Shown piece by piece: positions 57,333 to 64,000 of a DNA stretch of 64,000 nt. The translations under genes were made by a program, and so were the position numbers. Numbering within the stretch: the first letter of the stretch is position 1; each line of letters starts with the position of its first letter. The DNA is from Friedmanniella luteola. Its GTDB lineage: Bacteria > Actinomycetota > Actinomycetes > Propionibacteriales > Propionibacteriaceae. The notes below the pieces were generated by a model that worked only from the letters and a program-made list of their open reading frames with translations, had not been told where the DNA came from and did not search any database. The DNA lies in contig NZ_LT629749.1 of assembly GCF_900105065.1 (NCBI RefSeq), positions 4,526,001 through 4,590,000 of the forward strand. The letters are read 5' to 3'.

Positions 57333-58278
57333 GCAGGCCGCGGTCCTCGAGGACCGGGCCGAGCACGACCGCGACGACGACGTCGCGGTCGTCGCGGTCG
57401 GGGCGGAGATCGCCCCCGGGTACCGGGTCGCGGAGCACCTGCGCCGCGGCGACGCGCTCGACGTCTACGCCGTCTTCAGCGACGAGCGGTTGTGCAGCTG
57501 CGTGGCCAAGGTGGTCCGTCCCGACCGTGCCGCCGTCGAGCGGGTGCGTCGGCGCCTCGCGCAGGAAGGCTTCCTGCTGCAGACGCTCACCCACCCGTTG
57601 CTGGTGCGTGGGCTCGCGACGTTCACCCAGCCCGAAGTGGTGGTCATCATGGAGACGATCCCCGGACCCACGCTGGAGGAGATCATCGAAGACCGCGCGA
57701 GCCGGCTGGCCGCCGCGGAGCTGTGCCACCTCGGCAGCCAGGTCGCCGCTGCCGCGCACTACCTGCACCAGAGCGGCTACCTGCACCTGGACGTCCGACC
57801 GTCCAACATCGTGAGTCACGGGGGGATCGCCAAGCTGATCGACCTCAGCCTCGCCCGCCCGGCCGGCCCGGTGCCTCGCGGCTTCGGCAGCCACCTGTAC
57901 ATGTCGCCCGAGCAGGCCACGGGCAGCCACGTCACCGAGGCCGCCGACACCTGGGCCATCGGGGCCACGCTCTACGAGGCGGCCGCGGGCATCGGCCCGT
58001 TCGACGCCCACGACGCCGCCGACGCCGCGGTCCTGGACCGGGACGACTACCTGCAGCTCCGCCGCCCGGCGCCACCGCTCCGCCGTTTCGGCCGCCGGCT
58101 GCCGTCCGGTCTGGCCGCTCTGATCGAGGCCTGCCTGCACCCGGACCCGCAGCTGCGACCGTCCGCCCGCGCCGTCTGGCAAGGCCTGCAGGAGGTCCTC
58201 ACCCACCTCGGGCCCGCCGAGCCAGCCGCTCCGGGCCTGGCGCCGGGCCAGCCGGTCGACGGCCCCGCGTCGCCCTGA
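57325..58278 (+). CDS. Ser/Thr protein kinase-like protein with atypical catalytic motifs
   Basis: A 317-residue soluble Hanks-type kinase without a membrane helix or sensor domain. Lys62 in 'CVAKVV' is the ATP lysine. The catalytic loop is 'HLDVRPSNIV' (Asp156, Asn161; Arg158 in place of the usual Lys), and the metal loop is 'LIDLSLA' (Asp173, D-L-S instead of D-F-G). 'YMSPEQATG' is the APE-like segment. The Gly-rich loop is degenerate. Key acids are kept, so it may be active. The overlap with the exporter gene and the Ser/Tyr-rich peptide upstream suggest that peptide as substrate. The Pro/Ala tail (280-317) looks unstructured. Confidence 0.82.
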   Translation: MAEQAAVLEDRAEHDRDDDVAVVAVGAEIAPGYRVAEHLRRGDALDVYAVFSDERLCSCVAKVVRPDRAAVERVRRRLAQEGFLLQTLTHPLLVRGLATFTQPEVVVIMETIPGPTLEEIIEDRASRLAAAELCHLGSQVAAAAHYLHQSGYLHLDVRPSNIVSHGGIAKLIDLSLARPAGPVPRGFGSHLYMSPEQATGSHVTEAADTWAIGATLYEAAAGIGPFDAHDAADAAVLDRDDYLQLRRPAPPLRRFGRRLPSGLAALIEACLHPDPQLRPSARAVWQGLQEVLTHLGPAEPAAPGLAPGQPVDGPASP

Positions 58279-58306
58279 GGAGCGAGGGCTCACCCACGGC
58301 TCCCGG

Positions 58307-59323
58307 TCAGGAGCGGGCCGTGACGTGGTCGCGGAGGGCCGGCATGACCGTCTCGCCGTAGACCCGGAGGGTCTCCTCCTTGTTGTCGTGCTGGAGGTAG
58401 CCGGCGAACTGGTCGCAGCCGATCGCCTTGAGCTGCTCGAGCTTGGCGATGTGGTCCTCGGCGGTGCCCAGCAGGCAGAACCGGTCGATGATCGCGTCCG
58501 GCACGAAGGCCGTGTGGGTGTTCCCCGCCCGACCGTGCTCGTTGTAGTCGTAGTCCTGCCGGCCGTGGATGTAGTCGGTGAGGGCCTGCGGCACCGCCCC
58601 GGACTCGCCGTACTTCGCGACGATGTCGGCGACGTGGTTGCCCACCATGCCGCCGAACCAGCGGCACTGGTCGCGCTGGTGGTCCAGGTCGTCCCCGATG
58701 TACATCGGGGCGGCGACGCAGAAGGTGATCGCGTCCGGGTCCCGGCCCGCGTTGCTGGCCGCGGTCCGGACGCTCTCGATCATCCAGGCCGCGATGTCGA
58801 CGTCGGCCAGCTGCAGGATGAAGCCGTCGCCCACCTCGCCGGCCGCCTTGAGCGCGAGCGGCCCGTAGGCCGCCACCCACACCTCGAGCGACGAGGTCCG
58901 GGCCCACGGGAACTGCAGCGTCGTGCCCTTGTGGTCCACCGGGCGGCAGTTCGCGAGCTCGCGGATGACGTGCGTCGCCTCCCGGACCTCCTTGAGCGTG
59001 GACGGCTTGCCGTTGGTCACCCGGACGGCGGAGTCCCCGCGGCCGATCCCGCACACCGTCCGGTTGCCGTACATCTCGTTGAGGGTGGCGAAGACCGAGG
59101 CCGTCACCGTCCAGTCCCGGGTGGCCGGGTTGGTGACCATCGGGCCGACCTTGATCCGGTGGGTCCGGTCGAGGATCTGGCTGTAGATGACGTACGGCTC
59201 CTGCCAGAGCAGGTGGCTGTCGAACGTCCACAGGTAGTCGAAGCCGTGCGCCTCGGACAGCTGGGCGAGCTGCACCGTGCGCTGGGCGGGCGGGTTGGTC
59301 TGCAGGACCACGCCGAAGTCCAT
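58307..59323 (-). CDS. LLM-class F420/flavin-dependent oxidoreductase of the hydantoinase cluster
   Basis: A 338-residue bacterial-luciferase-like TIM barrel (about TIGR03842-type), commonly encoded with dihydropyrimidinase in actinobacteria. 'MDFGVVLQTNPPAQ', 'SHLLWQEPYVIYSQIL', 'IKVGPMVTNPATRDWTV' and 'NEMYGNRTVCGIGRGDSAVR' are the family's cofactor-binding segments. It probably catalyses the first, reductive step (or a related one) of pyrimidine or hydantoin-like catabolism with F420H2 or FMN. Third gene of the operon, 28 bases after hydA. Confidence 0.85.
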   Translation of the reverse strand: MDFGVVLQTNPPAQRTVQLAQLSEAHGFDYLWTFDSHLLWQEPYVIYSQILDRTHRIKVGPMVTNPATRDWTVTASVFATLNEMYGNRTVCGIGRGDSAVRVTNGKPSTLKEVREATHVIRELANCRPVDHKGTTLQFPWARTSSLEVWVAAYGPLALKAAGEVGDGFILQLADVDIAAWMIESVRTAASNAGRDPDAITFCVAAPMYIGDDLDHQRDQCRWFGGMVGNHVADIVAKYGESGAVPQALTDYIHGRQDYDYNEHGRAGNTHTAFVPDAIIDRFCLLGTAEDHIAKLEQLKAIGCDQFAGYLQHDNKEETLRVYGETVMPALRDHVTARS

Positions 59324-59351
59324 GTCTACTGCCCTCGCTTCGCCCGGGTCA

Positions 59352-60788
59352 TCAGAGGAGGTACTGACTCAGGCCGCGCTTGAGGTAGCGCCCGTGCCCC
59401 TTCGCGCCCACGTAGTCCCCGCCGTCCACGACGATCCGGCCCCGCGACAGCACCGTGTCGACGTGGCCGTCGACCTCGAAGCCCTCCCAGGCCGAGTAGT
59501 CCATGTTCATGTGGTGGGTCTTCCCGACCCCGATCGAGGTGTGGCCCCGCGGGTCGTAGACGACCACGTCGGCGTCAGCCCCCGGCTGGATGACCCCCTT
59601 GCGGCCGTGGAGCCCGAACATCCGGGCCGGTGTCGTCGAGGTCAGCTCGACCCACCGCGGCAGCGAGATCTGCCCCGTGACCACGCCCTGGTACATCAGG
59701 TCCATCCGGTGCTCGACCGAGCCGATGCCGTTGGGGATCTTGGCGAAGCTGCCGATCCCGAGGTCCTTCTGGTCCTTCATGCAGAACGGGCAGTGGTCGG
59801 TGGAGACCATCTGGATGTCGTTGGTCCGCAGGGCCTGCCACATGTGGTCCTGGTGGCCCTCCGCCCGGGCGCGCAGCGGCGTCGAGCAGACCCACTTGGC
59901 GCCCTCGAAGCTGCCCCACTCCGGCCCGCTGGCGCCCAGCTGCTCCTCCAGCGACAGGTAGAGGTACTGCGGGCAGGTCTCGCCGAAGACGTTCTGGCCG
60001 GCGTCCCGGGCCGCGGCGATCTGCTGCACCGCCTGCTTGGCGCTGACGTGCACCACGTAGAGCGGGGCCCCCGTCAGGTTGGCGATCATGATCGCCCGGT
60101 GCGTCGCCTCCTCCTCCGCCTGCCAGGGCCGGGAGATGCCGTGCCAGTAGGGATCGGTCTTGCCCTCCGCCAGCAGCTGCTGCACCAGCACGTCGATCAT
60201 GCCGCCGTTCTCGGCGTGCATCATGATCATCGAACCGTTCTCGGCGGCCTTCTGCATGGCCCGCAGGATCTGGCCGTCGTCGGACAGGAGCACGCCCTGG
60301 TAGGCCATGAAGAGCTTGAAGCTCGTGACCCCCTCGATGACCAGCTGGTCCATCGCCTTCAGCGAGTCGTCGTCGACGTCGGACAGGATCTGGTGGAAGC
60401 CGTAGTCGACGGCGCAGTTGCCGGCGGCCTTCTCGTGCCACAGGTGGTACTGGTCGAGCACGTTCTCCCCGGCGTACTGGACGACGAAGTCGACGATGGT
60501 CGTGGTGCCGCCCCACGCCGCGGCGCGGGTGCCGGTCTCGAAGGTGTCGCTGGCGAACGTCCCGCCGAACGGCATCTCCATGTGGGTGTGCGCGTCGATC
60601 CCGCCCGGGATGACGTACTTGCCCGCGGCGTCGACGACGGTGTCGACGGAGCGCTCGAGGTCGTGGCCCAGCAGGACCGAGCCGGGCGCGAGGACGGCGG
60701 CGATCGTCTCGCCGTCGACCAGCACGTCGGCGCTGGCGGTGCCGGTCGCGTTCACGACCGTGCCGTTCTTGATCAGCGTTGTCGCCAT
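59352..60788 (-). CDS. hydA: Dihydropyrimidinase/hydantoinase
   Basis: A 478-residue amidohydrolase of the cyclic amidase type that opens dihydrouracil, dihydrothymine or 5-substituted hydantoins. 'GIDAHTHMEMPFGG' gives the first zinc His pair, 'GVTSFKLFMAYQG' the carbamylated Lys, 'MMHAENGG' and 'YVVHVSAKQA' the next His residues, and 'VSTDHCPF' the catalytic Asp. It lies between a nitrilase-like ureidopropionase (16 bases) and the LLM oxidoreductase, forming one catabolic operon. Confidence 0.94.
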   Translation of the reverse strand: MATTLIKNGTVVNATGTASADVLVDGETIAAVLAPGSVLLGHDLERSVDTVVDAAGKYVIPGGIDAHTHMEMPFGGTFASDTFETGTRAAAWGGTTTIVDFVVQYAGENVLDQYHLWHEKAAGNCAVDYGFHQILSDVDDDSLKAMDQLVIEGVTSFKLFMAYQGVLLSDDGQILRAMQKAAENGSMIMMHAENGGMIDVLVQQLLAEGKTDPYWHGISRPWQAEEEATHRAIMIANLTGAPLYVVHVSAKQAVQQIAAARDAGQNVFGETCPQYLYLSLEEQLGASGPEWGSFEGAKWVCSTPLRARAEGHQDHMWQALRTNDIQMVSTDHCPFCMKDQKDLGIGSFAKIPNGIGSVEHRMDLMYQGVVTGQISLPRWVELTSTTPARMFGLHGRKGVIQPGADADVVVYDPRGHTSIGVGKTHHMNMDYSAWEGFEVDGHVDTVLSRGRIVVDGGDYVGAKGHGRYLKRGLSQYLL

Positions 60789-60804
60789 GGTCAGCCGGCC
60801 GGTC

Positions 60805-61653
60805 TCAGGGCTTCGGGATCGACGTGTAGGACTCGGGCCGGCGGTCGCGGTAGAACTGCCAGGCGTTGCGGACCTCGCGGATCATGCCCAGGTCGAGGTC
60901 GCGGACCAGCACCTCCTCGGTCTCGCTGCTGCCCATCGGGCCGACGAGGTTGCCCTGGGGGTCCACGAACTGGCTGGAGCCGTAGAAGGACACGGCCGCG
61001 TCGCCGTACTCGTTGTCCTCGCGGCCCACCCGGTTGGGTGCGGCGACGAAGTAGCCGTTGGCCGCGGCGGCGGCGGGCTGCTCGATCTCCCACAGCCGGT
61101 TGGACAGCCCGGGCTTGGTGGCGTTGGGGTTGAAGACGATCTGGGCCCCGTTCAGACCGAGCTCGCGCCAGCCCTCCGGGAAGTGCCGGTCGTAGCAGAT
61201 GTAGACCCCGATCGGTCCGACGGCGGTCTTGAACACCGGGTACCCGAGGTTGCCGGGGCGGAAGTAGAACTTCTCCCAGAACTTGTCGAGGTGCGGGATG
61301 TGGTGCTTGCGGTACCTGCCGAGGACGCTGCCGTCGGCGTCGACCACCACCGCGGTGTTGTAGTAGACGCCCGGCTGCTCCTCCTCGTAGATGGGCAGCA
61401 CCATCACCATCGCGAGCTCCGCGGCCAGCGCGGCGAACCGCTGCACGACGGGACCGTCGGCCGGTTCGGCGTAGTCGTAGTACTGCGGGTCCTCGGTGAT
61501 GCCGAAGTAGGGGCCGTAGAACAGCTCCTGGAAGCAGATGACCTGCGCACCCTGGTCCTTGGCCTGCCGGGCGAACTGCTCGTGCTTGTCCAGCATCGAG
61601 GCCTTGTCGCCGGTCCAGGTGGTCTGGGTGATCGCTGCCCGCACTGTGCTCAC
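60805..61653 (-). CDS. Beta-ureidopropionase/nitrilase-superfamily amidohydrolase
   Basis: A 282-residue C-N hydrolase with the catalytic triad Glu43 ('CFQELFYG'), Lys116 ('YRKHHIP') and Cys153 ('CYDRHFPEG'). Sequence features such as 'HHIPHLDKFWEKFYFRPGN' are typical of N-carbamoyl-beta-alanine amidohydrolases. It releases beta-alanine, CO2 and ammonia after dihydropyrimidinase. GTG at 61653 is chosen by family fit; a GAGGACGGGA lies 5 bases upstream. First gene of the operon; a long inverted repeat lies about 75-110 bases upstream. Confidence 0.92.
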   Translation of the reverse strand: MSTVRAAITQTTWTGDKASMLDKHEQFARQAKDQGAQVICFQELFYGPYFGITEDPQYYDYAEPADGPVVQRFAALAAELAMVMVLPIYEEEQPGVYYNTAVVVDADGSVLGRYRKHHIPHLDKFWEKFYFRPGNLGYPVFKTAVGPIGVYICYDRHFPEGWRELGLNGAQIVFNPNATKPGLSNRLWEIEQPAAAAANGYFVAAPNRVGREDNEYGDAAVSFYGSSQFVDPQGNLVGPMGSSETEEVLVRDLDLGMIREVRNAWQFYRDRRPESYTSIPKP

Positions 61654-61693
61654 GTGGTCCCGTCCTCGCGGTCGCACGGGTCACGTCACCCGT

Positions 61694-61709
61694 GGCCCGT
61701 CGACGGGCC
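61694..61709. repeat. 16-bp perfect palindrome upstream of the ureidopropionase operon
   Basis: GGCCCGTCGACGGGCC is fully self-complementary. It lies 41-56 bases upstream of the GTG on the minus strand. It could be a regulator site, or part of a terminator of the upstream microprotein gene. Confidence 0.4.
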
Positions 61710-61727
61710 CTCACCGGCCCGTTCGAG

Positions 61728-61764
61728 CATTGAACGTCCACCCTGTTCCAGGGGTGTGTCAATG
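61728..61764. promoter_or_regulatory. Interrupted inverted repeat upstream of the pyrimidine operon
   Basis: CATTGA (61728-61733) and TCAATG (61759-61764) flank a second imperfect pair CCACCCTG/CAGGGGTG. On the minus strand the outer arm contains TTGACA, a -35-like hexamer. It is AT-richer than its surroundings, so it is a good candidate operator-promoter. Confidence 0.45.
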
Positions 61765-61826
61765 CCTGACGGCCGGATGACGCGTCGGCCCCGCCGATCG
61801 CGGCTGCGCCGGGTCGGACCGGCGGA

Positions 61827-61961
61827 TCAGGAGGGCGCGATCGGGTCGGTGACCTGCGCCCAGCGGTCGGTCCCGATCGACGGGCGGGTGCGCCGCCGCT
61901 CGACGTACCAGACCACGCCGCCCACGGCGGCTCCGATGGCGGCCATCATCTTCCACTGCAC
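61827..61961 (-). CDS. 44-residue membrane microprotein (DLW-39-like)
   Basis: GTG start at 61961, stop TGA at 61827-61829. The sequence starts 'MQWKMMAAIGAAVGGVVWYV', a single short membrane helix, then a basic 'ERRRTRPS', then 'TDRWAQVTDPIAPS'. The W-A-x-x-T-D-P pattern at the C-terminus resembles the DLW-39 family of tiny actinobacterial proteins. It would be anchored in the membrane with the basic segment inside. An AGCCTA (TAGGCT on its strand) lies 6 bases upstream, implying a leaderless mRNA. It is too short for routine gene calling. Confidence 0.65.
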   Translation of the reverse strand: MQWKMMAAIGAAVGGVVWYVERRRTRPSIGTDRWAQVTDPIAPS

Positions 61962-61967
61962 GAGGCC

Positions 61968-61973
61968 AGCCTA
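61968..61973 (-). promoter_or_regulatory. -10 element TAGGCT, leaderless promoter of the microprotein gene
   Basis: On the minus strand TAGGCT is followed by 6 bases and the GTG at 61961. Confidence 0.5.
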
Positions 61974-62056
61974 GTGGCCGCCGGACGACCGGGCCGGGCG
62001 GCCGACGGCCCCGGAGGGTCAGACCGTGGACCGATGGGCGTGGGCGGCGCCGCCCG

Positions 62057-62062
62057 TAGGCT
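62057..62062 (+). promoter_or_regulatory. -10 element TAGGCT of the two-component operon
   Basis: TAGGCT lies 9 bases before ATG 62072, so the leader is at most a few bases long. No SD. Confidence 0.45.
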
Positions 62063-62071
62063 GACCGGGCC

Positions 62072-63292
62072 ATGAGCTCTCGCCTCGACCTGCAGGTCCG
62101 CGACCGCCGGTTCGTCTGGGACTTCGTCCTGGCCTGCGTCGTCGCGGTGGTGGTCAGCCTGCCCTACGCGACGGGCGGCGAGCCGGCCGCGGCCGCCGCC
62201 AGCGTCATCCTGGCCTCGGCGCTGCTGATGCGCCGGCTGGTCCCCGCGGCGGCCCTGGCCGTCGGCGCCGTGGGCGCGCTCGGGCAGCTGCTGACGCTGT
62301 CGCAGCCGATGATCGGCATCGTCGTGGTGCCCATGCTCGTCTACGCCGCCGCCCGGTGGGGCAGCAGGAGCGTCAGCCACGCGGGGCTGGCGCTGGGCCT
62401 CGCCGGGGCGCTGCTCGGTCCGGCCCGCTGGGCGCTGCCGGTGTACTCCTCCAGCACCGCGATGGTCTACTTCGCGATGGGCGTGACCGGCTGCGCCGGC
62501 GTCGTGCTGGCGGCCTACCTGGTGGGCCGGCGGGGTCGGGAGAGCGTCGAGAACCGGCGCGAGCGGCAGCTCTCGGAGCTGGAGCGCTCCCGGCTGCGGC
62601 TGGCCGAGCAGGAGCAGCGGGCCGCCGTCGCGGCCGTCGACGAGCGCAACCGGATCGCCCGCGAGCTGCACGACATCGTCGCCCACTCGCTGTCGGTCAT
62701 CGTCGTCCAGGCCGAGGGCGGCCGGGCCCTGGCCGCCAAGCGGCCCGAGAAGGGCCCGGAGGTGCTCGGCACCATCGCGGAGACCAGCCGCGAGGCGCTG
62801 GAGGAGATGCGGCGGATGGTCGGTCTGCTCCGCAGCGGCGGCCCCGGCGCCGAGCCCACGTCCTACGTGCCCACCCCAGGGCTGGACGACATCCCCGACC
62901 TGGTCCGCAAGACCAGCGCCACCGCCCGGCTCGCCACGTTCGGCACCGCGCCACCCGTGAGCCAGGCCCTCGGCCTGACCGCCTACCGCATCGTCCAGGA
63001 AGCCATGACCAACACCCTCAAGCACGCCGGCCCCGCCGCCACCGCTCAGGTCACCCTCGCGTTCACCGGGAGCGCCCTCGAGATCGAGGTGTCCGACGAC
63101 GGCCGGGGCGCTGCGGCGACCGGCGACGGCCGGGGCCACGGCCTGCGGGGCATGCACGAGCGCGTCGCTCTGCACGGCGGCACCCTGACCGCCGGGCCGC
63201 GGCCGACCGGCGGGTACAGCGTCCGCGTCTCGCTCCCCCTCACCGCCGCGCCGGCCGCGCAGCCGGGTCCGTCCGCGTGGACCGGCCGCTGA
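62072..63292 (+). CDS. NarL-type sensor histidine kinase
   Basis: A 406-residue membrane kinase. Four or five hydrophobic helices (about 15-160, 'FVWDFVLACVVAVVVSLPYATGG' first) form a sensor without an external domain. They are followed by a coiled helix and the HisKA_3 box 'RELHDIVAHSLSVIVVQAEGG' with phospho-His200, and an ATPase domain with 'IVQEAMTNTLKHA' (N box) and 'DDGRG'/'GHGLRGMHERV' (G boxes). The signal is unknown; sensors of this kind often respond to membrane stress. The next gene starts within its stop codon. Confidence 0.92.
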   Translation: MSSRLDLQVRDRRFVWDFVLACVVAVVVSLPYATGGEPAAAAASVILASALLMRRLVPAAALAVGAVGALGQLLTLSQPMIGIVVVPMLVYAAARWGSRSVSHAGLALGLAGALLGPARWALPVYSSSTAMVYFAMGVTGCAGVVLAAYLVGRRGRESVENRRERQLSELERSRLRLAEQEQRAAVAAVDERNRIARELHDIVAHSLSVIVVQAEGGRALAAKRPEKGPEVLGTIAETSREALEEMRRMVGLLRSGGPGAEPTSYVPTPGLDDIPDLVRKTSATARLATFGTAPPVSQALGLTAYRIVQEAMTNTLKHAGPAATAQVTLAFTGSALEIEVSDDGRGAAATGDGRGHGLRGMHERVALHGGTLTAGPRPTGGYSVRVSLPLTAAPAAQPGPSAWTGR

Positions 63293-63954
63293 TGCCGGTC
63301 CGCGTCTTCCTGGTCGACGACCAGGCGCTGGTGCGCAGCGGCTTCCGGATGCTCATCGAGGCCGAGGACGACCTGGTGGTCGTGGGCGAGGCGGCCGACG
63401 GCCAGGCGGCGGTGCAGGCCCTGGCCAAGGTGTCGGCCGACGTCGTGCTGATGGACATCCGGATGCCCGTCGTCGACGGCGTGGAGGCCACCCAGCGGCT
63501 GACCGCGGCCGGCCACCCGGCCCGCGTGCTGGTGCTGACCACCTTCGACCTCGACGAGTACGTGTTCGCCGCGCTCAAGGCCGGGGCGAGCGGCTTCCTG
63601 CTCAAGGACGCGCGCCCCGCCGAGCTGCTGAGCGCCATCCGTGACGTCGCGGCGGGGGACGCCGTCGTCGCCCCCAGCGCCACCCGCCGGCTGCTCGCGC
63701 AGGTCGTGCCGACGCTGCCCGGCCGACCGACCGAGCACACCCCGGACCCACGGCTGGCCCTGCTCACCGCCCGGGAGCTCGACGTGCTGGTGGAGATCGC
63801 GGCCGGGGCCAGCAACAGCGAGATCGGCTCGCGGCTGTACCTCGCCGAGGGCACGGTCAAGACCCACATCGGCCGGCTGCTCGCCAAGCTGGAGATCCGG
63901 GACCGGGTGGGTCTGGTGCTGTTCGCCTACGAGACCGGGGTCGCCCCGCGCTGA
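63292..63954 (+). CDS. LuxR/NarL-type response regulator
   Basis: A 220-residue DNA-binding regulator. The receiver domain has the acidic pair in 'LVDDQ', phospho-acceptor Asp55 ('VVLMDIRMP'), Thr in 'LTTFD' and Lys105 ('LLKDA'). The C-terminal LuxR helix-turn-helix is at about 150-205 ('LTARELDVLVEIAAGASNSEIG', 'GTVKTHIGRLLAKL'). ATG overlaps the kinase stop, so the pair is co-translated. Target genes cannot be told from this window. Confidence 0.93.
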   Translation: MPVRVFLVDDQALVRSGFRMLIEAEDDLVVVGEAADGQAAVQALAKVSADVVLMDIRMPVVDGVEATQRLTAAGHPARVLVLTTFDLDEYVFAALKAGASGFLLKDARPAELLSAIRDVAAGDAVVAPSATRRLLAQVVPTLPGRPTEHTPDPRLALLTARELDVLVEIAAGASNSEIGSRLYLAEGTVKTHIGRLLAKLEIRDRVGLVLFAYETGVAPR

Positions 63955-63968
63955 CCGCCGGTCGGACC

Positions 63969-63992
63969 GCGGGCCCCTCCTGCAGGGCCCGC
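63969..63992 (+). terminator. Hairpin terminator of the two-component operon
   Basis: GCGGGCCC-ctcctgca-GGGCCCGC: an 8-bp perfect stem with an 8-base loop, starting 15 bases after the stop at 63954. No T-tract before the window ends. Confidence 0.6.
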
Positions 63993-64000
63993 GCTCCGAT

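Noticed and set aside
55224..58278. Lanthipeptide or other Cys-based RiPP cluster
   Set aside because: The peptide has no Cys, the kinase lacks lyase and cyclase domains, and the exporter lacks a C39 peptidase.

Overview
The window is very GC-rich (third positions almost all G or C), uses many GTG starts, and carries Tad/Flp-type pili without a secretin, PIG-V and GT87 mannosyltransferase-like proteins, F420/PPOX-type enzymes and many apparently leaderless genes. This points to a high-GC Gram-positive actinomycete. A Geodermatophilaceae-like organism (Blastococcus, Geodermatophilus, Modestobacter) is my best guess; that is inference, not proof.

Layout. 1-2.25 kb: the 3' end of an SDR gene, then dnaB, whose upstream region carries three perfect actinobacterial DnaA boxes. 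2.25-5.1 kb: copper operon csoR-copZ-copA behind a CsoR operator. 5.1-7.6 kb: MFS transporter and two small enzymes. 7.6-18 kb: a complete Tad/Flp pilus locus (prepilin, pseudopilins, CpaB, CpaE-like, TadA/B/C), ending in an unusual membrane-spanning LysM/BTAD regulator and beginning with a sigma-region-4-like protein. Both regulators have the same TGTTG(T/G)CC repeats upstream. 18-27.5 kb: uraD-uraH, then a cell-envelope block (FemX-like, alanine-racemase-like, phosphatase, two mannosyltransferase-like proteins, class A PBP, DUF5318) that resembles the ori-proximal ponA1 region of Mycobacterium. 27.6 kb: tRNA-Ala(TGC) overlapped by a NERD-domain gene.

29-42 kb is the first accessory island: glucoamylase-like GH15 and a lipocalin-like gene on the minus strand, diverging from a nine-gene plus-strand run. 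That run holds two copies of a module made of a GMC/FAD dehydrogenase with a three-Cys Fe-S motif, an FAD-SLDH-type small subunit and a VioB-type ferritin-like protein, followed by two TIM-barrel sugar isomerase/dehydratase proteins and a calycin-like protein. No cytochrome and no Tat signal is visible. I read it as a cytoplasmic polyol, sugar or glycoside oxidation system of unknown substrate. 42-48 kb: VOC protein, secreted polysaccharide deacetylase, DUF6394 plus K+ channel, and a GT2 glycosyltransferase with a small membrane partner. 48-52.4 kb: sugar-acid catabolism (idonate dehydrogenase, mannonate dehydratase, KDG kinase) diverging from 6-phosphogluconate dehydrogenase. 52.4-55 kb: DUF5997 and a LysR-effector-domain protein transcribed divergently, then an FAD oxidoreductase and a PPOX enzyme.

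55.2-58.3 kb is the most novel-looking unit: a 43-residue peptide whose C-terminal half alternates Ser with Lys/Tyr/His/Arg, a strong hairpin, an ABC exporter and a protein kinase overlapping the exporter. It resembles a peptide precursor-modification-export cassette but matches no RiPP class I know. 58.3-61.7 kb: reductive pyrimidine/hydantoin catabolism (beta-ureidopropionase-like, dihydropyrimidinase, F420/flavin oxidoreductase), then a 44-residue membrane microprotein. 62-64 kb: a NarL-type two-component pair ending in a hairpin terminator. I saw no CRISPR array, IS element, rRNA or integrase.
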